64,000 nt of DNA from Pseudonocardiales bacterium (lineage in GTDB: Bacteria; Actinomycetota; Actinomycetes; Mycobacteriales; Pseudonocardiaceae). The first letter of the stretch is position 1, and each line of letters begins with the position of its first letter. Of this stretch, positions 51,411 through 60,579 are shown piece after piece. The stretch lies in assembly GCA_019241525.1 (NCBI GenBank), contig JAFAWY010000091.1, forward strand, positions 27,697 through 91,696, in the 5' to 3' direction. Under the pieces are notes generated by a model. It ran no database searches. It was not told where the DNA came from and was given only the letters and a program-made list of their open reading frames with translations. The translations under genes were made by a program, and so were the position numbers.

Positions 51411-51502
51411 CGGCTGCCTTCCTGTCGTGGGTTCGACTTATCACTTAAACACCTGAGGACATTGGTAATGCGGCGGCTCACCAGGTGGTGTGCACTGTGA
51501 CC

Positions 51503-52186
51503 ATGGCTTCGCATCCAGCCTGGCGTTCGCGAGATCCCGGGAAACGCACGCTGGGCAAGGGGCATGGCGCTTTTTTTGCCGCGGCGCTGAGATCTCCGCG
51601 CGAGGTCGGGACATTGTTGCCTTCCGGACCCGAGCTGGCCCGGCGTTTGGCCGCGGTCATCCCGCGATCTGGTCACCCGGGGCAGCCTCCGGTGGTGGTG
51701 GAAGTGGGCGCCGGCGCTGGCGCGGTCACCGTCGCGATTGTGCAGCATGTCGATGAGGGTGCCGTAGTGATCGCCGTGGAGAAGGACCCTGAACTCGCTG
51801 AGCAGCTGCGGAATCGCCAGCTGGGTGTCCACGTGGTCACGGCAGACGCCCTCATGTTGCCCGCCATTCTCGCCGACCACGGGGTGGACCGCGCCGACGC
51901 GATCGTCTCTGTGCTGCCGTGGGCTCTTTTCGGGCCACAGCAGCAGCGAGAGCTGTTGGCGATCTTCGCCGGTGCGCTGCGGTCCGATGGGGTGTTCACT
52001 GCCGCTGCCTACAGCCTGGGTTACTGGACACCTGCGGCTCGCCGGTTCCGCCACGAGCTGGAGCGATTCTTTGGGGAGGTGCTGCCCACCCGTACCATGT
52101 GGCGCCACCTACCACCGGCAATGACCTACGTCTGCCGTCGCCCGGGCCAGGGCAGTGACGCTGTCACCGTGAATCTGAGTCGATGA
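51503..52186 (+). CDS. Class I SAM-dependent methyltransferase
   Basis: 227-aa Rossmann-fold methyltransferase. SAM-binding motif VVVEVGAGAGAVTVAIVQHV is near residue 64, the acidic ribose contact VEKDPELAEQL near 92, and VTADALML near 112. The order resembles phospholipid N-methyltransferase (PmtA)/KsgA-like enzymes: FFAAALRSPREVGTLLPSGPELARRL at the N-terminus is typical of the PmtA-type group. ATG 51503 is chosen; GTG 51485 is six codons upstream. Its 3' end overlaps the convergent kinase gene by 23 bp. Substrate not known. Confidence 0.82.
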   Translation: MASHPAWRSRDPGKRTLGKGHGAFFAAALRSPREVGTLLPSGPELARRLAAVIPRSGHPGQPPVVVEVGAGAGAVTVAIVQHVDEGAVVIAVEKDPELAEQLRNRQLGVHVVTADALMLPAILADHGVDRADAIVSVLPWALFGPQQQRELLAIFAGALRSDGVFTAAAYSLGYWTPAARRFRHELERFFGEVLPTRTMWRHLPPAMTYVCRRPGQGSDAVTVNLSR

Positions 52187-53708
52187 GCAGATGACCATCC
52201 ATCCGGGTCACGCGTAGCACTCGCTTGACGACTTCTGAGCTACCCGCTTTGTGGTAGGTGACATCAACGGGCACCCGTACCGAGCCATCGGGATTGTAGG
52301 AAAGTCCGAATGCATTGGCACCGCTGACCGAGGAGTACTGGCTCCAGTACGACCGGAAATCAGCTTCGCTGCCAAACGTCGCTTGTGCGGTGGGTGATAG
52401 CAGCGCCCACGCCGACGCCGTGTCGTCGAGGCCGTTGTAGTAATCGATCACGAGCTGCCCGGCATCGTGCCAGGCGATCGGCTGGGCATTGTCGACGCGC
52501 TGCACCTGCGGCTGCGGCGACGGTGGTGCTACGGACGGTGCTGGCACTGCCGAGGGTGCCGCGGTGGCCCCCGGTCTGGCGGTGGGCGAGGCCTGCTGCT
52601 CCGAAAACCCCCGGGACAGCAGTGTTCCCACACCAGCAAAGGCAAGAAGCACCAGGACAGCGACCGCAACCAAACCGGCGCGGTCCGTTCGGCGCGCCAC
52701 CCTCCTTGGCGAGGGCCACGCAGGTGGTGACACAGCGACTTCCGGCTCAGCGCCAGGACGTGGCGGGGGAGCCACAGCCGGAACCGGATCAGCTTCGGAT
52801 CCCGCGCCACTCGTGTGACGGAATCCGTTTGCTGCCGAACCGGGGGCCACCAGCGTCGGCGGCAGCGCCGAGAGCGGCCGGTTCGCCCGGGGCGATCCAG
52901 GTGCTGGAGACGATCTGGGTACCGGCCGAGTGGTGGGCGCGGCGGCTAACTCCAGACTGGCGCGGTGCATGTCGGGGCGCGCCGCTGGATCCGTGGCCAG
53001 CAGCTTCATCAGCACCGCAGTAAGGGGACCGGCGTACTGGGGCGGCCTCATCTGGCCGTTGGCGACCGTGTGCAGCAGTGCGAGCGGGTTATCGCTGTCC
53101 CCGAAGGGCCCCTGCCCTTCCAGCGCCGCGTACAGCGTCGCGCCGAGAGAGAACACGTCCGACGCCGGAGTAGGAAGCTGACCGCGAGCCACCTCGGGAG
53201 CCAGGTAGGCGGGAGTGCCGGCCATCATTCCGGTCTGGGTCACGGTGACGTCGCCGACGGCGCGCGAGACCCCGAAGTCGGTGATCTTGGCGGTACCGTC
53301 GTCGGCGATCAGGATGTTGCCCGGCTTGACGTCACGATGCACGATCTGCGCGGCATGGGCCGCGGCCAACGCCGAGGCGATCTGCCGGCCAATGGAGGCG
53401 ACCTCGGGCACCGGAAGGCAGTACCGTTCGCCGAGTACTGCGGCGAGGCTGCGCGAGGGGAGGTATTCCATCACCAGGCAGGGCTCACCGTCGTGCTCGG
53501 CCACGTCGTAGACGACGATGGCGTTCGGATGCTGCAACCGCGCGGCGATCCGGGCCTCGCGCAGCGCCCTAGCCCGCGCTTCGTCGGTCGCTCGGGGACT
53601 CAACTCGGGTTGCAACAGCAGCTGCTTCACCGCTACCGGCCGCTGCAGCCGCTCGTCCATGGCCCGCCAGACGACCCCCATACCGCCGCTGCCAATCCGC
53701 TCGAGCAC
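52164..53708 (-). CDS. Transmembrane Ser/Thr protein kinase with C-terminal extracellular domain
   Basis: 514 aa from the first standard start. Kinase domain: GSGGMGVVW loop at the very N-terminus, VAVKQL lysine, HRDVKPGNILI catalytic loop, DFGVSRA and APEVARG. A proline-rich linker (about 265-345) precedes one membrane helix (RAGLVAVAVLVLLAFAGVGTLL), a Pro/Ala-rich external stretch and a small C-terminal domain (about 405-514) of unknown fold. In-frame sequence continues 14 codons upstream with DTGQLIAGHYR, the normal start of such kinases, but contains no ATG, GTG or TTG. An ATC at 53744 stands nine bases after a GGGAG site exactly where ATG is expected. True start may be there; see findings. 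Confidence 0.88.
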   Translation of the reverse strand: MLERIGSGGMGVVWRAMDERLQRPVAVKQLLLQPELSPRATDEARARALREARIAARLQHPNAIVVYDVAEHDGEPCLVMEYLPSRSLAAVLGERYCLPVPEVASIGRQIASALAAAHAAQIVHRDVKPGNILIADDGTAKITDFGVSRAVGDVTVTQTGMMAGTPAYLAPEVARGQLPTPASDVFSLGATLYAALEGQGPFGDSDNPLALLHTVANGQMRPPQYAGPLTAVLMKLLATDPAARPDMHRASLELAAAPTTRPVPRSSPAPGSPRANRPLSALPPTLVAPGSAANGFRHTSGAGSEADPVPAVAPPPRPGAEPEVAVSPPAWPSPRRVARRTDRAGLVAVAVLVLLAFAGVGTLLSRGFSEQQASPTARPGATAAPSAVPAPSVAPPSPQPQVQRVDNAQPIAWHDAGQLVIDYYNGLDDTASAWALLSPTAQATFGSEADFRSYWSQYSSVSGANAFGLSYNPDGSVRVPVDVTYHKAGSSEVVKRVLRVTRMDGHLLIDSDSR

Positions 53709-53890
53709 CCGGTAATGGCCGGCGATCAGCTGACCCGTGTCGATATGCGGTCACTCCCTTTTAGCTTCCCCGCATGGGCAAACAGCGTCCCCGACCAAGT
53801 CAGGCTACCGCCCGGCAAGCGGCTTGGCGCGCCCGCCCGCTGGCCCCGCCTAGCCCTGGTTGAGGCACCACCGGCACCATCGTGGTCACC

Positions 53891-56395
53891 ATGACCCTCA
53901 CCGAGAAACTGCGCCGCGGTTGCAGTCCCGACGACCTATTCGAGATTTTCACCGAGTGGGTGTTGGGCCAGGGTCTGAGCTTGTACCCGGCCCAGGAAGA
54001 AGCTTTGATCGAGATTGTCTCCGGCTCAAACGTGATTTTGGCCACTCCTACCGGATCCGGTAAGAGCCTTGTCGCAACCGGCGCGCATGCCGGCGCGCTG
54101 GCACAGGGCAAACGAAGTTTCTATACCGCGCCGATCAAAGCTCTGGTGTCGGAGAAGTTTTTTGCAGCGTGTGACGTGTTCGGTGCCGATCAGGTCGGGA
54201 TGCTGACCGGAGACTCCAGCGTCAACGCCCAAGCACCGATCATCTGTTGCACCGCAGAGGTGCTGGCCAACATGGCGCTGCGCAGCGGACCGGAAAGTGA
54301 TGTCGGCCTAGTCGTCATGGACGAATTCCACTTCTACGCCGATCCGGATCGCGGCTGGGCGTGGCAGGTGCCCCTGCTTGAGCTCGTCCGTAGCCAGTTT
54401 CTGCTGATGTCCGCCACGCTGGGTGACGTCAGCTTCTTCGAGCGCGACTTGACACAACGTACCGGCCGTCCTACCGCGGTGGTGCGCTCCGCCCAGCGAC
54501 CGGTTCCGCTGCATTTCCGGTACGCGACCACCGCATTGCACGAGACACTGGAAGAACTGCTGGCCACCAACTCCGCGCCGGTGTATGTGGTGCACTTCAC
54601 CCAGGCCGCGGCTGCCGAGCAGGCCCAGGCTTTGACCAGCATCAATGTCTGCAGCCGCAGTGAAAAGGATGCCATCGCCGAGTTAATCGGGGGATTCCGG
54701 TTCACCGCCGGTTTCGGGCGCACGCTGTCCCGGTTGGTGCGCCACGGCATCGGGGTACATCACGCAGGAATGCTGCCCCGGTATCGACGGCTGGTGGAGC
54801 GGCTTGCCCAATCCGGACTACTCAAGATCATCTGTGGCACCGACACCCTCGGAGTGGGCATCAACGTTCCCATTCGCACAGTGCTGCTCACCGGGTTGGC
54901 CAAATACGACGGGACCCGCACCCGTCACCTCACCGCGCGGGAATTCCATCAGATCGCCGGGCGAGCCGGGCGAGCCGGTTACGACACCAGCGGCACGATC
55001 GTGGTGCAGGCGCCGGAGCATGTCGTGGACAACACCAAGGCGGTCGCCAAGGCAGGCGACGATCCCCGCAAGCGCCGCAAGATCGTCCGCAAGAAACCCC
55101 CCGAGGGATCGGTGTCCTGGAGTGAACGCACCTTTGAGCGGCTAGTCGCCGCTGAACCGGAAGCGTTGACCTCCAGCTTCGCGGTTAGCCACGCGATGTT
55201 ACTCAATGTGGCCAGCCGGCCTGGTGACGCGTTCGCGGCGATGCGCCACCTGCTCACCGACAACCACGAGGATCGTCCCGCACAGCGCCGGCTGATCCGA
55301 GTAGCCATTGCGATGTACCGCGCATTGCTGGCTGCTGGTGTCGTCGAGCGATTGCCGGTGCCCGACGACCAGGGCCGTACCGTGCGGCTCATCGGGGATC
55401 TCCAGCTTGACTTCGCGCTCAACCAGGCGCTTTCTCCGTTCGCCCTGGCGGCGATCGAGCTGCTGGATCCCGATTCGGTCGACTACCCGCTGGACGTCTT
55501 GTCGGTCCTGGAGGCGACCTTGGAGAACCCACGGCCAGTCCTGGCCGCGCAGCTGGCCAAGGCCAAGGGTGAGGCGGTAGCGGCGATGAAGGCCGAGGGA
55601 ATCGAGTACGAGGAGCGAATGCGGCTGCTCGAGGACGTCACCTACCCGATGCCCCTGGTTGATCTGCTCGACGCGGCTTTCGAAACCTACCGGCAAGGCC
55701 ACCCATGGGTGGCCGATCACCACCTGTCTCCCAAATCGGTAGCCCGAGATCTCGCCGAGCGCGCGATGACCTTCACCGAATACGTCGGGCTTTACGGCCT
55801 TGCGCGGTCAGAAGGGCTGGTGCTCCGGTATCTGGCTGACGCCTACCAGGCGTTGCGGCGGACGGTGCCGGACGACGCCAAGACCGAGGCACTGCGGGAT
55901 CTCGAGGAGTGGCTGGGGGAACTGGTCCGCCAGGTCGACTCTAGCCTCCTGGAGGAATGGGAGAAGCTGCGTGACCCCCAAGCACCGCAGGCCGCACCTA
56001 TATCACTGGATGACCGGCCAGCGCCGGTGACCGCCAATGCGCGGGCCTTCCGGGTACTGGTACGTAATGCGCTGTTCCGTCGGGTAGAGCTGGCCGCCCG
56101 CCGACGTTGGGACGCGCTCGCGGCGCTCGATGGGGACGACGGCTGGGATGAGCAGGCCTGGCGGGACGCCGTTGAACCCTACTTTGACGAACACAGCGAA
56201 ATCGGCACCGGCCCAGATGCCCGCGGTCCGCACTTACTGATCATCGACTACCAACCCGACCGCTGGGTCGTGCGTCAGATCCTGGACGACCCGGCTGGCC
56301 ATCACGATTGGGCGATCAACGCCGAAGTAGACCTGCCTGCGTCAGATGCAGCGGGGGTCGCTGTCCTACGGGTGGGCACAGTCGGCCCCTCTTAA
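53891..56395 (+). CDS. DEAD/DEAH-box RNA/DNA helicase with DUF3516
   Basis: 834-aa Ski2-like helicase. Motif I LATPTGSGKSLVATG near residue 50, Ia TAPIKALVSEKFFAA, II VVMDEFHFYADPDRGWAW, III LMSATLGDV, a C-terminal RecA domain with GIGVHHAGMLPRYRRLVERLAQSG, GTDTLGVGINVPIRTVLLT, and motif VI FHQIAGRAGRAGYD near 360. The final 430 residues are the actinobacterial DUF3516 region. Members are thought to act in RNA turnover or DNA repair, but the substrate is not established. ATG 53891 is used; GTG 53882 is three codons upstream; neither has a clear ribosome site. It is divergent from the kinase. Confidence 0.93.
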   Translation: MTLTEKLRRGCSPDDLFEIFTEWVLGQGLSLYPAQEEALIEIVSGSNVILATPTGSGKSLVATGAHAGALAQGKRSFYTAPIKALVSEKFFAACDVFGADQVGMLTGDSSVNAQAPIICCTAEVLANMALRSGPESDVGLVVMDEFHFYADPDRGWAWQVPLLELVRSQFLLMSATLGDVSFFERDLTQRTGRPTAVVRSAQRPVPLHFRYATTALHETLEELLATNSAPVYVVHFTQAAAAEQAQALTSINVCSRSEKDAIAELIGGFRFTAGFGRTLSRLVRHGIGVHHAGMLPRYRRLVERLAQSGLLKIICGTDTLGVGINVPIRTVLLTGLAKYDGTRTRHLTAREFHQIAGRAGRAGYDTSGTIVVQAPEHVVDNTKAVAKAGDDPRKRRKIVRKKPPEGSVSWSERTFERLVAAEPEALTSSFAVSHAMLLNVASRPGDAFAAMRHLLTDNHEDRPAQRRLIRVAIAMYRALLAAGVVERLPVPDDQGRTVRLIGDLQLDFALNQALSPFALAAIELLDPDSVDYPLDVLSVLEATLENPRPVLAAQLAKAKGEAVAAMKAEGIEYEERMRLLEDVTYPMPLVDLLDAAFETYRQGHPWVADHHLSPKSVARDLAERAMTFTEYVGLYGLARSEGLVLRYLADAYQALRRTVPDDAKTEALRDLEEWLGELVRQVDSSLLEEWEKLRDPQAPQAAPISLDDRPAPVTANARAFRVLVRNALFRRVELAARRRWDALAALDGDDGWDEQAWRDAVEPYFDEHSEIGTGPDARGPHLLIIDYQPDRWVVRQILDDPAGHHDWAINAEVDLPASDAAGVAVLRVGTVGPS

Positions 56396-56418
56396 CGCGA
56401 GGATCGCGGTGCCACCCG

Positions 56419-56982
56419 TCAGGTCGGTTCGTGGCCCGGCTTCCATTTGATCCCGCAGCCGAGGCTGGGCATCTGTGGCTCGCTCACCGGCTTGCCTGCC
56501 AGCACCGAGTCCAGCGCGGCCCGCAGCGACCGGCCGGTCACTGGGACGTCATTGCGCGGGCGGGACTCGTCGAACTCCCCCCGGTAGGCGAGCGTCCGAT
56601 CAGCGTCATAGAGGAAGAAATCCGGGGTGCACGCGGCCCGGTAAGCCAATGCCACCTGCTGGGTCTCATCCACCAGGTAGGGAAAGGTGAATCCCGCGCG
56701 GCGGACCTGCTCGGTCAATCCCGCTGGACCATCGTCGGGATAGTTGTCGACGTCGTTGCTGCAGATCGCCACCGCGCCGGCATCACCGGTGTATTCGCTG
56801 ACGAGCAAGCCGAGCTCGCGCTCGATATGCCGGACATAGGGGCAGTGGTTGCACAGAAACATCACCAGCAGCGGCTGGCCGGCGGCGAGGCCGTCCGACT
56901 GCACCATCTGTCCGTCGAGCGACGGCAACGCGAACTGCGGCGCGGGGCTACCAAGCGGGACCATGAACGAATTCACTGCCAT
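56419..56982 (-). CDS. Thioredoxin-fold (AhpC/TSA-type) protein
   Basis: 187-aa thioredoxin-family protein. The redox motif is CNHCPYV near residue 44, preceded by PLLVMFLCNHC, and the cis-proline is in AACTPDFFLYD near 117. This CNHC variant is typical of a predicted thiol-disulfide family often listed as redoxin or AhpC/TSA-like. A C-terminal SLGCGIKWKPG tail is conserved in that group and adds a third cysteine. No signal peptide, so cytoplasmic. ATG 56982 start; no strong ribosome site. It converges on the helicase. Confidence 0.9.
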   Translation of the reverse strand: MAVNSFMVPLGSPAPQFALPSLDGQMVQSDGLAAGQPLLVMFLCNHCPYVRHIERELGLLVSEYTGDAGAVAICSNDVDNYPDDGPAGLTEQVRRAGFTFPYLVDETQQVALAYRAACTPDFFLYDADRTLAYRGEFDESRPRNDVPVTGRSLRAALDSVLAGKPVSEPQMPSLGCGIKWKPGHEPT

Positions 56983-57054
56983 ACCGCGAGTTTCCCATCA
57001 GCGGCAGCCTTGCGCGGCTCAAGGTCATAAGTTCGATGGGTATGTTGACCGATC

Positions 57055-57744
57055 GTGGAGCTTGACGAGGTGTTGCGGACAACGCCGGCGACCCGGGAGT
57101 TTACTGACGCGCCGGTGCCGGATGCGGTGATACACCGGATCCTTGACCGCGCGAGGTTCGCGCCCAGTGGGGGCAACCGACAGGGCTGGCGCGTCGTCCT
57201 GCTCCGGGATCCGACGATTCGACGCCGAATACAAGAGCTCTATGACCTCGGTTGGCGCGAGTACATGGCCCATGTCGATGCAGGTTTGGTGCCATTTGCA
57301 CCTGATGAGCACGGCCGCTGGAATGGTCCGGCGGTCGATCTGGATGCCGCCCGCCGGCTCCCGAGACCCAACGCATTCACCGACAGTCTGGACAAGGTTC
57401 CCGTGTTGCTCTTGCTGATTGCCCAGCTCAGTGTGCTGGCATGCGTGGACAATGGCCTGGGTCGGCAGAGCATAGTTGGTGGCGGGTCAATCTACCCATT
57501 TGGACATAACATCTTGCTGGCCGCCCGCAATGAAGGCCTCGGTGGCGTGCTGACGTCGGTGTTGGTCCGGCAAGAGCCAGCGGTGCGGGAATTGCTTCGC
57601 ATCCCGGAGGATCACGGGATCGCCGGCCTGATCGCCCTGGGGCATCCGGTGCGGACAGTGCGCAAGCTACGGCGCCGGCCCGTCGAACAGTTCACCACCG
57701 TAGACCGGTTCGACGGGCCTGCCTTTGATCCTGGTCGGTCCTAA
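57055..57744 (+). CDS. Nitroreductase family protein
   Basis: 229-aa FMN-binding oxidoreductase. The N-terminal TTPATREFTDAPVPDAVIHRILDRARFAPSGGNRQGWRVVLLRD has the Arg and Ser/Gly residues that hold FMN phosphate. GGSIYPFGHNILLAARNEGLGGVLTSVL near 145 is the second FMN segment, and GIAGLIALGHPVR ends the fold. Uses NAD(P)H to reduce nitro, quinone or related compounds; physiological substrate unknown. GTG 57055 starts the frame at the normal family N-terminus. It converges on a small minus-strand gene. Confidence 0.9.
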   Translation: MELDEVLRTTPATREFTDAPVPDAVIHRILDRARFAPSGGNRQGWRVVLLRDPTIRRRIQELYDLGWREYMAHVDAGLVPFAPDEHGRWNGPAVDLDAARRLPRPNAFTDSLDKVPVLLLLIAQLSVLACVDNGLGRQSIVGGGSIYPFGHNILLAARNEGLGGVLTSVLVRQEPAVRELLRIPEDHGIAGLIALGHPVRTVRKLRRRPVEQFTTVDRFDGPAFDPGRS

Positions 57745-57764
57745 TCGGCCCTAGTGCCCTTACC

Positions 57765-57962
57765 TCAGTCTTTACTGCCGCCCCGGAACTTGCTCGTCAC
57801 CGCATCGAGCTGGGCCCGCAACTTACCCTGGGTGACCTGATCGACGAGGCCGAGGGCCCCTGCGGCGATCTTGCCGGCCGCCTCGGGGTTGGCCTTTGCG
57901 AAACGGCGAGCGCCTTCCACCAAACCCGCCAGAACCAGCAGCTTCACCAGCTTCCCCAGCAT
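57765..57962 (-). CDS. Small conserved protein, 65 aa
   Basis: Short basic protein beginning MLGKLVKLLVLAGLVEGARRFAKANPEAAGK, one amphipathic or weakly hydrophobic helix followed by a helical region (AAGALGLVDQVTQGKLRAQLDAV). The ATG at 57962 has a strong GGGAGGAAA site at correct distance, which makes it a real gene; the upstream in-frame extension is noncoding. Similar small proteins are found in many actinobacteria, often without annotation. Possibly membrane-associated; function unknown. Confidence 0.78.
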   Translation of the reverse strand: MLGKLVKLLVLAGLVEGARRFAKANPEAAGKIAAGALGLVDQVTQGKLRAQLDAVTSKFRGGSKD

Positions 57963-58119
57963 TTGTTTCCTCCCTGTGGCCAGCCACATTCCCCTCGCGA
58001 TCATCGCGAAGTGGCGAGAATACCGCGCCCGCATGGGGCCTGGGCGGATAGCCGGCAAAAGCCGGTAATAATCGCCCAGTCAGGACATTTGACGTCAGGA
58101 TCCCCTGACCGGATCGCCG

Positions 58120-58485
58120 TCAGAATCCCATCGCTTGGGCGCGGCGCTTGACCTCGCGACCCCGATCGGTTCGTAGCGCGCCGATCGGTGTACCGGGCAA
58201 CGAATCCTCCGCGGTGAACAGCCAACGCAGGATTTCCTCGGCGCAGTAACCGGCATCACGCAACAAGGTGATCGTTCCGGGCAGCCCCTTGACCACAGCG
58301 TTGCCGCTAAGAAACTCAGCAGGTACGACGGCGATACCGTTGCGACGTATGCCGAGCAGTTGCCCATCACGCAGCATCTGGTGAATTCGGGTTACCGGCA
58401 AGCCGAGCCGTTGCGCTACGTCAGGCAGCGGCAACACCACCACCTCAGGATCGAGCACATCCCGGGCGATAGGGAGATCGCTCAC
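58120..58485 (-). CDS. Rv2175c-family DNA-binding protein
   Basis: 121 aa. The central winged-helix part reads VVVLPLPDVAQRLGLPVTRIHQMLRDGQLLGIRRNGIAVVPAEFL, and a C-terminal helix pair (KGLPGTITLLRDAGYCAEEILRWLFTAEDSLPGTPIGALR) is characteristic of the Rv2175c group. In mycobacteria Rv2175c is a DNA-binding substrate of PknL encoded beside it, and the same divergent pairing with a kinase gene is seen here. GTG 58485 is chosen as start; GTG 58494 is an alternative. Confidence 0.85.
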   Translation of the reverse strand: MSDLPIARDVLDPEVVVLPLPDVAQRLGLPVTRIHQMLRDGQLLGIRRNGIAVVPAEFLSGNAVVKGLPGTITLLRDAGYCAEEILRWLFTAEDSLPGTPIGALRTDRGREVKRRAQAMGF

Positions 58486-58565
58486 AGTGGCCACCCTGCC
58501 ATACCGGCGAGGCGCAGCCGTTCCGCCGTTCGGGGCGCGCGGGGAATCCGTACCATCCTCGGACT

Positions 58566-60575
58566 GTGGAGTGGCCGGGGTCCGAGCATGACGAAAGCCT
58601 GATGGGCACTCTGCTGGACGGGCGCTACTGGATTGGCCCGGTGCTAGCACGCGGCGGCATGTCCACCGTCTACCGTGGCACGGACACCCGCCTGGAACGT
58701 CCGGTAGCGATCAAGGTGATGGCTCCGCGGTTCGCCGCGGACCCAGTGTTCTTGCAGCGTTTCGAGCGAGAGGCGCGTGCCGCTGCGCGGTTACACCATC
58801 CGTGTGTTGTCGGGGTCCATGATCAGGGAATCGACTCCTCCCCCACCGGTGACTACGTGTACCTGGTGATGGAGTTGGTAGATGGCGGGACACTGCGCGA
58901 CTTGCTGCGTCAGCACGGCCGCCTGCCGGTTCCCCTAGCACTGTCAGTGGCCGAGATGGTGCTGTCCGCACTCACCGCAGCGCACCAAGAGGGCTTGGTC
59001 CATCGCGACGTCAAGCCGGAGAACGTCCTCATCGGTGCCGGTGGCGTGGTGAAGGTCGCCGACTTCGGGCTGGTCCGTGCCGCTGCGGAGGCCAGCAACA
59101 GCACCGGAGACGTCATTCTCGGCACCGTTGCCTACCTGTCACCCGAGCAGGTCGCGACAGGGGCGGCTGATGCCCGCAGCGACGTCTACGCCACCGGGGT
59201 CCTGCTGTTCGAGATGCTGACTGGGTCGCCCCCTTACACCGGTGAGACCGCCCTGTCGGTGGCCTATCGCCACGTCAACGATGACATGCCGGCACCGAAC
59301 GCTGCTGGGGCGGTAGTGCCCGTGGCGCTGGATGAGCTGATCGTGCGAGCCACCCGGCGGGATCCCGCTGCGCGCCCACCAGACGCAGCGGCCTTCTTGC
59401 AGCAGTTGCAGGCGCTGCGGGCCGACTTGGGAATCGATCGGGTCGCGGTCCCGGTACCGAGCAGCGCCGGTGAGATGTCGGCCACCACGATCACCGCATC
59501 ACCCGCGGTGGGACCGTGGGGAACAAGGGCTCTGGCCAGGACCGGTGCTGCGACAAGCGAACCGGTGACCCGCCCGGCCAGCCCGGGCTCCCCGGTACTG
59601 AGCGCACTGGAATCTCCCCCGCGCAGAGTGCATTCCACCACCGATTCCTACCGGCGCGAGCGTGCCCGCAACCGGCGGGCCTTCCTCGCCTGGATGGTGG
59701 TCGTGCTGATCCTGGCCAGCGCGGTCGGAGTGGGTGCTTGGTGGCTCGGTAGCGGCCGATGGACCGTGGTGCCCAATCTGACGGGTCTACACCGCGGGGC
59801 GGTGTCTGGCGCGCTGGCCTCGGCCGATCTCCAAGCCCATCTTGTCGAGGATCACAACGACACGGTTCCTGGCGACGTGGTCGTTCGTAGCGACCCAGCG
59901 GCAGGCCAACGAGCACCGCGCGGCTCGGACATCACCGTGGTGATCTCCCTGGGCCATCCGGTCGTGCCTGCCGTGGACCCGGGCAGCACCGTCGACGACG
60001 CGCAGCAGGCGGTCGAGCAGGCAGATCTGCAGCCGCGAACGGACGTTAACGCCGACGAATTCAACGACACTGTTCCGGCTGGCGCCGTGGTCGGACTGCG
60101 GCCGGCGCCGGGCACCGTGCTGACAGTCGGTGCGCCGGTCACGGTGGTGGTGAGCAAGGGACCAGCTCCGATCACGGTGCCGAACGTGCGAGGGATGCGC
60201 CAAGCTGAAGCGGTAGCAGCTTTGACCCGTGCTGGCCTGACCGTGCAGGTGCGACGGCAGTTCGACGACCAGACAGCCGGTGGACGCGCGATCGGTACCG
60301 ACCCCAAAGCCGGTACTGGCCTAGCCCGCGGGGCGAGTGTGACCCTGCTGATCAGCACCGCATCAGTGGTGCCTGATGTGGTGGGGCTCTCGGTGGACCA
60401 GGCCCGCCAGGCCCTCGCGGATGCGGGCCTGAACAGCACGGTCAGCCAGCAATTCGGCGGGTTCGGGTTCTTCGGTGGATTAGGCGGCTTTGCAAACCGG
60501 GTAGTGTCCCAATCAATCGCGCCCGGCCAAGCCGTCCGCGAGGGCACCACGGTAGCCATCACCACCGCCTTCTAG
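58566..60575 (+). CDS. pknL: Ser/Thr protein kinase PknL type, with four PASTA domains
   Basis: 669-aa membrane kinase. Kinase domain about residues 15-275: LARGGMSTVYRG loop, VAIKVM lysine, VHRDVKPENVLI, DFGLVRA and SPEQVATG. A linker rich in Ala, Pro and Thr leads to one helix (RAFLAWMVVVLILASAVGVGAWWL, about 375-400). Four PASTA repeats fill the outside part, each with a VPNV/VVPxV type start (WTVVPNLTGLHRGAV, VVPAVDPGSTVDDAQQAV, ITVPNVRGMRQAEAVAAL, VVPDVVGLSVDQARQAL); such domains bind peptidoglycan fragments. Mycobacterial PknL is shorter and lacks PASTA. GTG 58566 starts the frame, ATG 58602 is possible. Order with the Rv2175c-like gene and aroG matches mycobacteria. Confidence 0.93.
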   Translation: MEWPGSEHDESLMGTLLDGRYWIGPVLARGGMSTVYRGTDTRLERPVAIKVMAPRFAADPVFLQRFEREARAAARLHHPCVVGVHDQGIDSSPTGDYVYLVMELVDGGTLRDLLRQHGRLPVPLALSVAEMVLSALTAAHQEGLVHRDVKPENVLIGAGGVVKVADFGLVRAAAEASNSTGDVILGTVAYLSPEQVATGAADARSDVYATGVLLFEMLTGSPPYTGETALSVAYRHVNDDMPAPNAAGAVVPVALDELIVRATRRDPAARPPDAAAFLQQLQALRADLGIDRVAVPVPSSAGEMSATTITASPAVGPWGTRALARTGAATSEPVTRPASPGSPVLSALESPPRRVHSTTDSYRRERARNRRAFLAWMVVVLILASAVGVGAWWLGSGRWTVVPNLTGLHRGAVSGALASADLQAHLVEDHNDTVPGDVVVRSDPAAGQRAPRGSDITVVISLGHPVVPAVDPGSTVDDAQQAVEQADLQPRTDVNADEFNDTVPAGAVVGLRPAPGTVLTVGAPVTVVVSKGPAPITVPNVRGMRQAEAVAALTRAGLTVQVRRQFDDQTAGGRAIGTDPKAGTGLARGASVTLLISTASVVPDVVGLSVDQARQALADAGLNSTVSQQFGGFGFFGGLGGFANRVVSQSIAPGQAVREGTTVAITTAF

Positions 60576-60579
60576 CCGC

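Noticed and set aside
53569..53754. Alternative 61-aa frame starting at a GTG in front of the kinase
   Set aside because: Its GTG overlaps the GGGAG site itself and the product is out of frame with the kinase; it has no recognisable sequence.
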